Assembly (NCBI GenBank): GCA_017429345.1
Contig: JAFRPB010000089.1
Location: 1-46,750, forward strand
Source of the DNA: Clostridia bacterium
GTDB lineage: Bacteria > Bacillota > Clostridia > Oscillospirales > Acutalibacteraceae
Reading direction: 5' to 3'
DNA: 46,750 nucleotides
Under the pieces are notes generated by a model. That model was not told the origin of the DNA. It searched no databases and was given only the letters and a program-made list of their open reading frames with translations. Positions 6,781-15,638 of the stretch are shown here, one piece after another. A program made the position numbers and the translations under genes. Position 1 is the stretch's first letter; every line of letters begins with the position of its first letter.

Positions 6781-7785
6781 TATTTCCACCGCATGCGCGA
6801 TCGCGGGGATATTCTCCCCCTGTTGGGCGGTCGTGGGGCTCATCAGCGCTCCGGTCGCGACATATAACACCCTGTGAAGCTCTCCCCGGGAGAGCTTTTT
6901 CAGTATATGCGAACACACGACCGAAGCGGAGCAGCCGCAGCCGGAACCGCCGCTGTAAACGTTTTGCCGGTCGAGGTCGTAGATCATCAGACCGCAATCG
7001 TTGTGCACGCGGGAAATATCCGTTTTCTCTCTTGTTATCATCAGCTCGCGCAGAAGCTCGGAACCGATTTTTCCGAGGTCTCCCGTCAGGATCAGATCGT
7101 AATCCGACGGCGAGGTCTGCGTATCCCGCAGAAAATCAATGATCGTGCACGCCGCCGCGGGCGCCATCGCCGCTCCCATATTGTTTGCGTCGGTGATCCC
7201 CTGATCGCGGATCCTGCCGATCATGACCCGCGTTATCCGCGGCAGATCGTTTATGCTGTCTGCGATCAGCATCGCTCCCGCGCCGGTTACCGTTCGCTGC
7301 GCCGTCGGCGTTCTCTGACCGCCGTATTCGAGCGGGAAACGGAACTGCCGTTCCGCCGAACAGAAGTGAGACGAGGCGCACGCTCCGGCGAGCTTTGCAG
7401 CGCCGCTGTCCACGCAGAGCGCAGCCATTGCGGCAGCGAGCGCCATGGTTGAACACGCGCCGAACAAGCCGGCATACGGGATATCCGTTCCGCGCGCGGC
7501 GAAGGTCGATGCGACGCACTGATTCAGAAGATCTCCGGCAAAAAGAATATCCGCGTCGTCTACGCTCTTGCCGCATTTCCGAAAAGCGTTTTCCAGCGCA
7601 GTATCGCTGAGCTTGCTCTCGCACATCTCCCAGCTGCCATCGCAGATTTTATCGGTCGGATAACAGACGTCGAATTCATCCGCAAGGGGGCCTTCGCTTT
7701 CTGTTTTGCCGACAGCGGACGCCCATGAGATCACCGCGGGCGCGTTCGGCAGACCGATCACATATCTGCCTTCTCTTTTCGGCAT
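6769..7785 (-). CDS. spoVAD: stage V sporulation protein AD
   Basis: A 338-residue thiolase-fold protein of the SpoVA channel complex, which moves dipicolinic acid into the forespore and out of the spore on germination; SpoVAD is its soluble DPA-binding part. Recognised from IGLPNAPAVI at the N-terminus, GLFGACSTMA near residue 110, the GGQRTPTAQRTVTGAGA region, ILTGDLGKIGSE and the C-terminal VATGALMSPTTAQQGE. Length fits the family. It starts 4 bp after spoVAC with AAAGGGTGA as SD, and its stop lies inside a long palindrome. No spoVAE follows. Confidence 0.95.
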   Translation of the reverse strand: MPKREGRYVIGLPNAPAVISWASAVGKTESEGPLADEFDVCYPTDKICDGSWEMCESKLSDTALENAFRKCGKSVDDADILFAGDLLNQCVASTFAARGTDIPYAGLFGACSTMALAAAMAALCVDSGAAKLAGACASSHFCSAERQFRFPLEYGGQRTPTAQRTVTGAGAMLIADSINDLPRITRVMIGRIRDQGITDANNMGAAMAPAAACTIIDFLRDTQTSPSDYDLILTGDLGKIGSELLRELMITREKTDISRVHNDCGLMIYDLDRQNVYSGGSGCGCSASVVCSHILKKLSRGELHRVLYVATGALMSPTTAQQGENIPAIAHAVEICKF

Positions 7786-7789
7786 GAAA

Positions 7790-8245
7790 TCACCCTTTCA
7801 AAATAAAAAAATAATATATCATTCCGTAAATCGCCGCCGAAGAGCAGCCGTACGCGATCACAGGGCCCGCGAGCGTGAACATCTTCGCGCCGGTGCCGAG
7901 AACGCGGCCTTCGGTCTGAAATTCCATCGCGGGGGATACCACGGAATTCGCGAAGCCCGTGATCGGCACCGCGAGTCCCGCGCCGGAAAACCCTGCCAGC
8001 TTGCCGAATATACCAAGACCGGTCAATATCGCCGTCAGAACGATCAGCGTGATCGGTACGGCGGCTTTTGTCTGCTGCTCGTTCAGTCCCAGCCGGCCGA
8101 AAAGGGAAAAGAGCAGTTGCGCGAACACACAGACAAGGCCGCCGGAGACGAATGCTTTTATCGCGTTTTTCAGCCCATCGCTCGGCGGTGACGCCCGTTT
8201 TGTCATGGCGTCGTATTCTGCGTCGAGCGGCGTTTTGTTTGTCAT
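7790..8245 (-). CDS. spoVAC: stage V sporulation protein AC
   Basis: A 151-residue membrane subunit of the SpoVA dipicolinate channel; family work describes SpoVAC as mechanosensitive. Seen: a polar N-terminus (about 25 residues), four or five hydrophobic helices and the diagnostic PITGFANSVVSPAMEF followed by GRVLGTGAKMFTLAGPVIAYG, which separates SpoVAC from SpoVAE. SD AAAGGAGTGA 7 bases before the ATG. The leader contains GAATA as a possible sigma-G -35, but no convincing -10 partner, so forespore control is expected from the family and not shown here. Confidence 0.94.
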   Translation of the reverse strand: MTNKTPLDAEYDAMTKRASPPSDGLKNAIKAFVSGGLVCVFAQLLFSLFGRLGLNEQQTKAAVPITLIVLTAILTGLGIFGKLAGFSGAGLAVPITGFANSVVSPAMEFQTEGRVLGTGAKMFTLAGPVIAYGCSSAAIYGMIYYFFILKG

Positions 8246-8305
8246 GGCGTATCACTCCTTTTTTTATAGCTTCACCGAAAAGGTCGGTAATATTCATTTT
8301 TTCAG

Positions 8306-8338
8306 AATAAAAACCCCCGACGCTGAAGCGTCGGGGGC
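8306..8338 (-). terminator. intrinsic terminator after the PP2C-like gene
   Basis: 10-bp perfect stem CCCCCGACGC/GCGTCGGGGG with TGAA loop (8314-8337). On the minus strand it is followed by TTTTTATT. It lies 20 bp downstream of the PP2C-like stop and separates that gene from spoVAC. Confidence 0.9.
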
Positions 8339-8356
8339 AAGCACCGAAAGGATCTG

Positions 8357-9736
8357 TTATCTGTCGTCGTCTTCAAGTTCGTTGTTCGGCTCGTCTACGG
8401 GCTGAATAATGTTCTGCTCCGTTGAGGGTGCGGGCGTATCGGACGACGGCGGGGTCTGTTCTGATGAGGGCTCGGATGACGTGTCGGACGTCGGCGCGGC
8501 AGTTTCGGACGTCGGCGTGGACGTGTCGGCCGTCGGTTCGGTTGATTCCGTATTGTTGACGGGTTCCTCTGTTGTCGGCGCGTTGGTCGTCTCGGACGTC
8601 GTTCTTGCGCGTGTCGTTTCGCGCTCGGTGGTGGAGCTGATCGACCGGCGTGTCGTCGTTGTCGCGGATGTGCTGCGGTCAGTCGTCGTTTCCGTTGTTG
8701 TGGGCGCGCTTGTCGCGGACGCGCTGGTGCTGGGCAGCTCGCTGATCGTAATCAGGCTCGCCGTGGGCTCCGTCTGACTTTCCGTGACCTCGGTCGTTGT
8801 TTCGGTCGTGGATTCCTTTGCCCCGAAAAGCTTGTCAATGAATCCGTAGTACTGATTGCCGAAATACAGACCGGCGATCAGCGCAACGAGCAGCAGAAGC
8901 AGAATCAGCACGACAAGAGGCGCTTTGCTGGGCTTTGTATTGTCAAGCTCCGGCTCGGCTTCTTCCTGCTCGGGGGCGGCTTCCGGTTCGTCCGCAGCCT
9001 CTTCCGCGGCCGCAGCCGCGGTGCCGGTCACGGGAACGTCAACGGGAACGAGATTTTCCATCAGAACGGTAACGCTCTTATTCGCGCCGTTTGTCGTCGC
9101 CTGATCGATCAGGTTCTGGCACGCCTGCTTTACGGATTCCGCGCCGCGCAGGATCGAGAGGATCTGCTCGTCGGTCGTGTATTCGTAAAGCTCGTTGCTC
9201 ATAACGATGATCTTTGTATTCGGAGTAATGGAGTCAATGCGGTCAAACGCAAGCGCAGGCATGACGTTATCGACGTCCGACGCGGCTTCTTCCGCGCCGA
9301 AATCGATGCGCGTCAGGTACATCTCGTCATAAGTGTAAACGGCGTTCTTGCCGCAGTTACCAATATAAACGCAGTCGCCGAAATTATATACCAGCGTCGC
9401 GGAAAGGGTGGAATACTCTCCGTCTGTGATCGAGATCTCGCGGGACGCGTGATTGAAAAAGCTTTCCGCCTCGATCTGAAAGCTGTCGCCGCTGGTTTTG
9501 ATCGCGGGAATGTGCTTTGTGAGGATATTCATCGCGGTCTCGGCGATTTTTTTCTCCCTGTCGCCTTCCGCAACGCAGAGAACGACCTCTCCGTTGAGTC
9601 TGCCCGCGCCTTTATATCCCTTATCCATAACGTCGGCAAGAATGACCTTGCCGTTCATATTGACGTTCGCGCCGTTGATATGATCCTGTACGCCGGGCTT
9701 GGAGATCACGACGGCTTCCGCCTTCATTCTTATCAT
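8357..9736 (-). CDS. membrane-anchored PP2C-like protein with Ser/Thr-rich external tail
   Basis: A 459-residue protein in three parts. Residues about 5-230 resemble a PP2C/Stp phosphatase fold in strand order. Residues 236-270 are an Ala/Glu linker, 273-291 one transmembrane helix, and 305-459 a low-complexity tail made almost only of Thr, Ser, Glu, Ala and Pro. The orientation would put the PP2C-like part in the cytoplasm. The usual metal-binding positions appear changed: NCGKN where GDS is expected (residues 127-131), VMSNELY where SDGL is expected (178-184), and ANKSVTV where DNIT is expected. It may therefore be a non-catalytic sensor. Start at 9736 has GGAGGAAG; its own promoter lies in the end of folC. 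Confidence 0.7.
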   Translation of the reverse strand: MIRMKAEAVVISKPGVQDHINGANVNMNGKVILADVMDKGYKGAGRLNGEVVLCVAEGDREKKIAETAMNILTKHIPAIKTSGDSFQIEAESFFNHASREISITDGEYSTLSATLVYNFGDCVYIGNCGKNAVYTYDEMYLTRIDFGAEEAASDVDNVMPALAFDRIDSITPNTKIIVMSNELYEYTTDEQILSILRGAESVKQACQNLIDQATTNGANKSVTVLMENLVPVDVPVTGTAAAAAEEAADEPEAAPEQEEAEPELDNTKPSKAPLVVLILLLLLVALIAGLYFGNQYYGFIDKLFGAKESTTETTTEVTESQTEPTASLITISELPSTSASATSAPTTTETTTDRSTSATTTTRRSISSTTERETTRARTTSETTNAPTTEEPVNNTESTEPTADTSTPTSETAAPTSDTSSEPSSEQTPPSSDTPAPSTEQNIIQPVDEPNNELEDDDR

Positions 9737-9806
9737 TTTATTCTTCCTCCCTGAAAATTTAAGAAACCGCACCGAATAATTTTCATAATTCTTCAATATC
9801 TATATT

Positions 9807-9835
9807 ATAATATCATCTTTTTTTCAGCGCGTCAA
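9807..9835 (-). promoter_or_regulatory. sigma-A promoter of the PP2C-like gene
   Basis: Minus strand: TTGACG (9830-9835, inside the last codons of folC), 17-bp spacer, TATTAT (9807-9812), giving a leader of about 65 bases before the ATG at 9736. Confidence 0.6.
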
Positions 9836-11096
9836 CACTCTTTATTAAAATATTTCTGACGTCGCCCGCCAAATACAGGGAACCGCAGACAACGAGCGCG
9901 TCATATGCCGGCAAAAGCGCAAAACAGCGTTCGACTGCGTCCGCGGGATCGTCCGTTTCTTCCGCTTTGCCGCCTCTTTCGCGTATCATCTGCGCAAGAG
10001 CGCCGGCGCCGATCGCGCGCGGATTCGAGGGCGTCGCCGTGACGGTCAGCGCGAAATGCGGCAGCAGATTTCGGAGCGCTTTATCGATCTCCTTATCCGC
10101 CATCATACCCATCAGGGCGAGGATCTTTTTGCCTCTCAGATGCTCCTCCAGCAGGGAGGACAGCGCCTTTGTCGACGCGTCGTTGTGGCAGCCGTCGAGA
10201 AGTACAACGGGAGATTCGCAGAGCAGTTCGCACCGCGCGGGATTGACCGTGTTCCCGATCCCGCGGACGATCGCATCGTCCGTCACGGGGAACTGTTTGC
10301 AAAGCCTTGCCGCGGTGACGGCGAGGGCGGCATTCTGCGCCTGCACCTTGCCGGGGAGCGGCACGAAAAAGTCAAGTCCCGCGAAGTTTTCGCGAAAACC
10401 GCGCAGGGATTCGCCGCAAACGCGGACTTCATTCATATCCGCGATATACAGGGGCGAAGCGCGCTCGTCGCAGACGTCGAAAAACACCTGCATCGCGTCC
10501 TCCTGCAGATTCGACGGTACGACCGCGGGGCGGCAGGGCTTGATGATGCCCGCCTTCTCGAACGCGATCTTTCTGAGCGTGTCGCCGAGGATGTTTGTAT
10601 GGTCGAGCGAGATCGAAGTGATGACCGAGATCTCAGGCGAATCGATGATATTCGTCGCGTCGAATCGGCCGCCGAGACCCGTTTCAAGGATCACGATCTC
10701 ACATCCGCTTTCTTTATAGCATAAAAAAGCCGCCGCTGTGACCGCCTCGAATTCGGTGATCTCTTCGCCGAGCGCTTCGATCGCGTTTTTCACGCGCTGC
10801 GTCGCGTTGATCAGCGTTCCATCGCTCACGGGCGCGCCGCCGATCTGTATTCTCTCGCAGAAATCGGTGATATACGGGGAGATAAAAAGTCCCGTTTGAT
10901 ATCCCGCCGCATTGAATATTTCGGAGAGCATGATCGCGGTCGAGCCCTTACCGTTGGTGCCGGCAATGTGTATGAAAGAAAGTCCCTCTTGCGGCTGCCC
11001 GAGAGACTTCATCAGCTTTTCGATGCGCTGAAGTCCGGGTCTGATCCCGAACTTCAGCAGCGAGTGATAATAATTGATCGCTTCTTGCTTTGTCAT
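9813..11096 (-). CDS. folC: folylpolyglutamate synthase / dihydrofolate synthase
   Basis: A 427-residue Mur-ligase-family enzyme that adds glutamate to folates and, in bifunctional forms, joins dihydropteroate with glutamate, using ATP in the cytosol. Seen: an N-terminal helix followed by the P-loop [11 protein letters not shown] (43-53), [14 protein letters not shown] near 135-150, [11 protein letters not shown] near 165-175, and LLDGCHND near 290-300 in the C-terminal domain. The ATG overlaps the valS stop in ATGA, so translation is coupled. Nothing suggests loss of function. Confidence 0.95.
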   Translation of the reverse strand: MTKQEAINYYHSLLKFGIRPGLQRIEKLMKSLGQPQEGLSFIHIAGTNGKGSTAIMLSEIFNAAGYQTGLFISPYITDFCERIQIGGAPVSDGTLINATQRVKNAIEALGEEITEFEAVTAAAFLCYKESGCEIVILETGLGGRFDATNIIDSPEISVITSISLDHTNILGDTLRKIAFEKAGIIKPCRPAVVPSNLQEDAMQVFFDVCDERASPLYIADMNEVRVCGESLRGFRENFAGLDFFVPLPGKVQAQNAALAVTAARLCKQFPVTDDAIVRGIGNTVNPARCELLCESPVVLLDGCHNDASTKALSSLLEEHLRGKKILALMGMMADKEIDKALRNLLPHFALTVTATPSNPRAIGAGALAQMIRERGGKAEETDDPADAVERCFALLPAYDALVVCGSLYLAGDVRNILIKSVDALKKR

Positions 11097-13717
11097 TTAA
11101 TTAATTTCGCAAGCTCAGCCTTGATCATTTCGATCTTATCGGCGGTCTTTGCCTGCTTCTCTCTCTCGCCCGCGACCACGGCGGCGGGAGCCTTCGAGAC
11201 GAAGCCCGCGTTGCCGAGCTTCGCGTTAAGGCGCTTCAGCTCTTCTTCCGCAGCCTTCAGCTCTTTTTCAAGCCGAGCTTTTTCTTTTTCGATATCGATC
11301 AGCTCGGCGAGCGGGATATACACCGTCGCGTCCGCGGTGACGACGCTGACCGTATCGGCGATCTCAAAGGACGCGCCGACGGAAACGTCGGAGGCGGAGG
11401 CAAGGCGGGTGAAGAACTCCGCGCCGCTTTCGAACGCCCCTTTGAATGCGGAAGCGATATACAGGTGCGCCTTCTTTGACGGCGGCACGTTCATCTCCGC
11501 GCGGCGGTTGCGCACGGCCTTGATGGCTTCCATCAGCTTCTCGAAATCGGCTCTTTCTTTATCGAAGCAGAGCGCTTCGTCGTATTCGGGATAGGCGGAG
11601 ATCATGATCGAGTCTCCGTCGTGCGGCAGCGTCTGCCAGATCTCCTCGGTGATGAACGGCATGAACGGATGCAGAAGCTTGAGGGTGTTCGACAGAACGT
11701 AGATCAGCACCGCCTTCGCGCGCTCCGCCTTTTCGCCGCCCGCCTGCAGGCGGATCTTGCAGATCTCGACGAACCAGTCGCAGAACACGTCCCAGATGAA
11801 GTCGTAGAGCTTCTGCACCGCGATACCCATTTCGCAGCTGTCGAGCGATTCGGTCACGCCCTTCACAAGCTCGTTGTACTCCGCGAGGATCCATTTATCC
11901 TCAAAGTCGAGCGTATCGGGCAGGTGCGGCGCGCTCTCGGAGCCGTCGAGGTTCATCAGCACGAAGCGCGAGGCGTTCCAGATCTTGTTGGCGAAATTGC
12001 GGCTCGCCTCGACCTTCTGGTCGGAGAAGCGCATGTCGTTGCCGGGGCTGTTGTTGGTCGCGAGCGTGAAGCGCAGCGCGTCCGCGCCGTATTTGTCGAT
12101 GATCTCCAGCGGGTCGATGCCGTTGCCCAGGGATTTGGACATCTTTCTGCCCAGCGCGTCGCGCACGAGGCCGTGGATGATGACCGTATCGAAGGGCACG
12201 CGCCCGGTGTGCTCGATCCCCGAGAACATCATGCGCATGACCCAGAAGGGGATGATATCGTAGCCCGTGACGAGGCTGTTGGTGGGGTAGTAGTGTTTGA
12301 AATCCGGCGTCTCTTCCGGCCAGCCGAGCGTGGAGAACGGCCACAGCGCGGAGGAAAACCAGGTGTCAAGGGTGTCCTCGTCCTGATGCACGTGCGCGGA
12401 GCCGCAGTGCTGACAGACCGTCACATCCTGCTTCGAGACGGAGATCTTTCCGCAGTCTTCGCAGTACCATGCGGGGATGCGGTGGCCCCACCAGAGCTGA
12501 CGGGAAATGCACCAGTCCTTGATATTCTCAAGCCAGTGGAAATAGATCTTTTCGAAGCGCTGCGGAACGAATTTCGTCTCGCCCTTTTTGACCGCCTCGA
12601 TCGCGGGACCCGCGAGGGGTTCCATCTTCACGAACCACTGCTGCGAAACGCGCGGCTCCACGGTGGTGTGGCAGCGCTGGCAGGTGCCCACGTTGTGCGA
12701 GTAATCCTCGACGCGGATCAGCGCGCCCTCCGCCTCAAGATCCTTCACGATGGCTTTTCTCGCCTCGTATCGGTCCATCCCGGCGTATGCGGGGTAGTCC
12801 TCGGTGATCTTCGCGTCCTCGGTCATCACGCAGATCATCTCAAGCCCGTGACGCTTGCCGACCTCGTAGTCGTTCGGGTCGTGGGCGGGGGTGATCTTCA
12901 CGCAGCCGGTACCGAAATCCTTCTCAACGTATTCGTCGGCGACCACGGGGATCTCACGGTGAACGATGGGCAGGATCAGCGTCTTGCCGACCATGTCTTT
13001 ATACCGCTCGTCCTCGGGATTGACCGCCACGGCGGTATCGCCCAGCAGCGTTTCGGGGCGGGTGGTCGCGAGCTCAAGATATCCGCTGCCGTCCTTGAAC
13101 GGGTAGCGCAGATACCAGAAATGGCCCGCCTGCTCCTCGTATTCCACCTCGATGTCGGAGATGGAGGTCTTGCACTGCGGGCACCAGTTGATCATGCGCT
13201 CGCCGCGGTAGATCAGGCCTTTATCATAGAGATTGCAGAAGACCTCGCGCACCGCCTTGCTGCAGCCCTCGTCGAGGGTGAAGCGCTCGCGCTCCCAGTC
13301 ACAGGAGGAACCGAGCTTTTTGAGCTGTTCGACGATCCTGCCGCCGTACTGCCGTCTCCATTCCCAGGCTCTCTCAAGGAAGCCCTCTCTGCCCAGATCC
13401 GCTTTCGAAAGTCCTTCTTTCTTCATCGCGTCCACGATCTTCGCCTCGGTCGCGATGGAAGCGTGGTCGGTGCCCGGCACCCAGAGGGTGTCGAAGCCCT
13501 TCATTCTTTTATAGCGGATCAGGATATCCTGCAGCGTATTGTCAAACGCGTGCCCCATGTGCAGCTGCCCGGTGATGTTCGGGGGCGGGATCACGATGGT
13601 ATAGGTTTGTTTGCCCTCCTCGCGCTTTGCGTGGAAGTAATTCTTCTCGATCCAGGTTTTGTAAATGCGGTCCTCAACTGCCTTGGGATCGTATTTCGTC
13701 GCAAGTTCCTTACTCAT
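11093..13717 (-). CDS. valS: valyl-tRNA synthetase
   Basis: An 874-residue class I aminoacyl-tRNA synthetase charging tRNA-Val. Seen: the HIGH-type motif [10 protein letters not shown] (47-56), the editing-domain region near 190-340, the KMSKS motif in [11 protein letters not shown] near residue 525, an anticodon-binding helical domain and a C-terminal coiled coil (about 805-870, [20 protein letters not shown]) that is usual for ValRS. Zn-type Cys pairs (CEDCG, CQHCG) lie near 413-435. The start overlaps the upstream corC-like gene by 8 bp. No T-box leader is present, because the gene is internal to an operon. Confidence 0.97.
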   Translation of the reverse strand: MSKELATKYDPKAVEDRIYKTWIEKNYFHAKREEGKQTYTIVIPPPNITGQLHMGHAFDNTLQDILIRYKRMKGFDTLWVPGTDHASIATEAKIVDAMKKEGLSKADLGREGFLERAWEWRRQYGGRIVEQLKKLGSSCDWERERFTLDEGCSKAVREVFCNLYDKGLIYRGERMINWCPQCKTSISDIEVEYEEQAGHFWYLRYPFKDGSGYLELATTRPETLLGDTAVAVNPEDERYKDMVGKTLILPIVHREIPVVADEYVEKDFGTGCVKITPAHDPNDYEVGKRHGLEMICVMTEDAKITEDYPAYAGMDRYEARKAIVKDLEAEGALIRVEDYSHNVGTCQRCHTTVEPRVSQQWFVKMEPLAGPAIEAVKKGETKFVPQRFEKIYFHWLENIKDWCISRQLWWGHRIPAWYCEDCGKISVSKQDVTVCQHCGSAHVHQDEDTLDTWFSSALWPFSTLGWPEETPDFKHYYPTNSLVTGYDIIPFWVMRMMFSGIEHTGRVPFDTVIIHGLVRDALGRKMSKSLGNGIDPLEIIDKYGADALRFTLATNNSPGNDMRFSDQKVEASRNFANKIWNASRFVLMNLDGSESAPHLPDTLDFEDKWILAEYNELVKGVTESLDSCEMGIAVQKLYDFIWDVFCDWFVEICKIRLQAGGEKAERAKAVLIYVLSNTLKLLHPFMPFITEEIWQTLPHDGDSIMISAYPEYDEALCFDKERADFEKLMEAIKAVRNRRAEMNVPPSKKAHLYIASAFKGAFESGAEFFTRLASASDVSVGASFEIADTVSVVTADATVYIPLAELIDIEKEKARLEKELKAAEEELKRLNAKLGNAGFVSKAPAAVVAGEREKQAKTADKIEMIKAELAKLIK

Positions 13718-15158
13718 TTTCGGTCTTTTCCTTTCGGTTGAACAGGTGTTTTTCTTCTTCTTCGTCCGCTGCGGGTTCCGGCTCGGGCAGGATCTCGATC
13801 TTTACCTTGTCGATCCTGCGCTCGTCGACGCTCATCACGGTGAATTTCAGGTTTTTATATTCCACAACGTCGTTGCCGCCGTCCTGCGGGATATAGCCGA
13901 GCTGCGCGATCAGGAAGCCGCCGAGCGTGTTGTAGTCGCCCTCGGGCAGCTCGACGCCGATCAGCTCGCTGACCTCGTCGATATCGGTCACGCCGTCGAC
14001 GGTGTAGACGTTGTCGTTGATCTTCGAGATCTCGTCCTCGTCGTCGTCATACTCGTCGTCAATGTCGCCGACGATGGATTCGAGGATATCCTCCACCGTC
14101 ACGATGCCCGCCGTGCCGCCGTATTCGTCCACGACCACGCACATCTGCAGGCGGTGCTCGGTCATCTCCTTGAACAGGTCGCCGCATTTCTTGCTCTCCG
14201 GCACAAAATACGGCTCGCGCATCACGTCGCGGATCGAGGTATTCTTCGGGATGCCCGAACCGATGAAACGCAGAAGATCCTTGACGTAGACGACGCCGAC
14301 GATGTTGTCCGGGTCGTCATCATAAACCGGGATGCGGGAATACCCGTCCTCGATCGCCGCGTCGATCACGGTCCGGACCGGTTCGTCCGCCTCGACGGCG
14401 GTCATATCCACGCGGTGGGTCATGATCTCGCCCGCGCTCACGTCGTCGAGCTCGAAGATATTGTTGATCATTTCGCGCTGCGTATCCTCGATCACGCCCT
14501 TTTCCTCGCCCTCGTCGACGAGCATGCGGATCTCCTCTTCGGTGACCTGCTCCTCCTCTGCGTTCGGGTCGACGCCGACAAGGCGCAGAACGCCGTTGGT
14601 GGAGGCTGCGAGCAGTTTTACAAAGGGTTTCGCGATCGCCGAGACCGCAAGAAGCACCGGCGCGCACGCCGTCGCGATCTTTTCGGGCTTCGCCATGGCG
14701 ATCTTTTTCGGCACGAGCTCGCCGAACACGAGCGAGAGGTAAGAGACGAACAGCGTGATAACGATGAACGCCGCGGTCTCGATGCCGCCGTAATGCGCCT
14801 GCCACGCGGGCTGCGCTTTGACGATCGCGTTCGCGATCAGCGGCGCGTAAGTCTGCGCTGCGCTGGCGCTCATAAAGAAGCCCGCGAGCGTGACGCCGAT
14901 CTGGATGGTGGAGAGAAACTGCGAGGAATTCGCGGTCAGCTTCTTCACCTTTTTCGCTTTTTTGCTGCCTTCCTCGGCAAGCCTGTCGATCCTTTTGTCG
15001 TTGAGGGAAATGACGGCGATCTCACTGCAGGAGAAAAATCCGTTGACGAGGATGAGCGCGATCATCAGAAGCGTTTTGAGGATCAGCGTGCTCGCGTCCG
15101 GGTTCGCGGCGTCCGCGGTGACTGCCGTCAATATACCGGCAGGGTCGGGATCTGTCAT
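13710..15158 (-). CDS. DUF21/CBS-pair/CorC_HlyC domain membrane protein
   Basis: A 482-residue member of the HlyC/CorC (TlyC) family. DUF21 (CNNM) membrane domain at about residues 20-205 with the motifs [15 protein letters not shown] and [10 protein letters not shown], a CBS pair at about 220-350 ([27 protein letters not shown]), and a C-terminal CorC_HlyC domain (about 375-465) with the [10 protein letters not shown] motif. Relatives handle Mg2+/Co2+ resistance or efflux; the name hemolysin is historical. It is the first gene of the transcript with valS and folC, behind a perfect sigma-A promoter. AAGGAG lies 11 bases before the ATG, a slightly long spacing. Confidence 0.9.
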   Translation of the reverse strand: MTDPDPAGILTAVTADAANPDASTLILKTLLMIALILVNGFFSCSEIAVISLNDKRIDRLAEEGSKKAKKVKKLTANSSQFLSTIQIGVTLAGFFMSASAAQTYAPLIANAIVKAQPAWQAHYGGIETAAFIVITLFVSYLSLVFGELVPKKIAMAKPEKIATACAPVLLAVSAIAKPFVKLLAASTNGVLRLVGVDPNAEEEQVTEEEIRMLVDEGEEKGVIEDTQREMINNIFELDDVSAGEIMTHRVDMTAVEADEPVRTVIDAAIEDGYSRIPVYDDDPDNIVGVVYVKDLLRFIGSGIPKNTSIRDVMREPYFVPESKKCGDLFKEMTEHRLQMCVVVDEYGGTAGIVTVEDILESIVGDIDDEYDDDEDEISKINDNVYTVDGVTDIDEVSELIGVELPEGDYNTLGGFLIAQLGYIPQDGGNDVVEYKNLKFTVMSVDERRIDKVKIEILPEPEPAADEEEEKHLFNRKEKTENE

Positions 15159-15223
15159 AAATGGTGTTACTCCTTAAAATATAATTCTATAAGCCGACAA
15201 TAAGTCAGCTTACATTAAGAGAT

Positions 15224-15252
15224 ATTATATATTAGTAATATAGATTTGTCAA
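15224..15252 (-). promoter_or_regulatory. consensus sigma-A promoter of the corC-like/valS/folC operon
   Basis: Minus strand: TTGACA (15247-15252), 17-bp spacer, TATAAT (15224-15229); both hexamers match the consensus exactly. The leader of about 60 bases carries a 9-bp hairpin (15190-15198 with 15204-15212) of unknown role. Confidence 0.92.
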
Positions 15253-15278
15253 TGTTTTTTTGTCGCCGGTTCCCGGCA

Positions 15279-15429
15279 GTGTGGAGGGTGAAGAGTGAAG
15301 AGCGGAGTGAAGGAAGTCGCTTCGCGACTTGATTATAGATAAGCTTCCGGTTGCCGGTTAACTTTTCTCATTTAACTGTTTACTTTTCACTGTTTTCCCA
15401 TTTCACTGTTCACGACTTCACGCTCTCAC
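15279..15429. repeat. R3-type element: array, mini-hairpin, second hairpin, inverted array
   Basis: Five heptamers (GTGTGGA, GGGTGAA, GAGTGAA, GAGCGGA, GTGAAGG; 15279-15313) run without a gap into the hairpin AAGTCGC-TTC-GCGACTT (15314-15330). GATTATAG, the small hairpin CCGG-TTG-CCGG and an opposite array of TTTTCAC/TGTTCAC units (15363-15429, with a 2-bp insert and two octamers) follow. The gap 15159-15638 contains only this, the promoters and the next array; no gene is seen. Confidence 0.8.
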
Positions 15430-15534
15430 GACCGTCGACCGTTGACCGTTGACCGTTGACTGTCGACCGTTGACTGTCGACCGTTGACTGTCGACCGTTG
15501 ACTGTCGACCGTAGACTGTCGACTGTTGACCGTT
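15430..15534. repeat. 15-unit 7-bp tandem array (GACCGTT/GACTGTC)
   Basis: Fifteen consecutive heptamers without a phase break. From the fourth to the eleventh unit GACCGTT and GACTGTC alternate strictly, so a 14-bp higher-order unit has been amplified. It contains no spacers and is not a CRISPR array. Confidence 0.92.
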
Positions 15535-15553
15535 CAAAAAAACTCCGCCGGTA

Positions 15554-15582
15554 TTGCAGAACGGCATTCTATATGATATACT
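15554..15582 (+). promoter_or_regulatory. sigma-A promoter of the glycosyltransferase gene
   Basis: TTGCAG (15554-15559), 17-bp spacer, TATACT (15577-15582), 57 bp before the ATG. Confidence 0.7.
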
Positions 15583-15638
15583 CATAAACGTGATCTGATA
15601 CCGCACAAAAAGTATTTCAGCGCCAAAGGGGGCTGCGT

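Noticed and set aside
8246-8312. Sigma-G promoter of spoVAC
   Set aside because: GAATA could serve as -35, but no matching -10 occurs at the required distance; not strong enough to list.
11621-13741. 706-codon plus-strand frame opposite valS
   Set aside because: Antisense shadow of a clearly conserved gene in G+C-rich codons; no start signal and no recognisable product.
13665-15203. 512-codon plus-strand frame opposite the corC-like gene
   Set aside because: Antisense shadow; composition dominated by Asp, Arg and Val as expected from reversed codons.
13718-15250. T-box leader for valS
   Set aside because: valS starts inside the upstream gene; the short operon leader has no T-box sequence or specifier stem, only a 9-bp hairpin.
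15430-15534. CRISPR-like regular repeat
   Set aside because: The units are contiguous heptamers without unique spacers and there are no cas genes.
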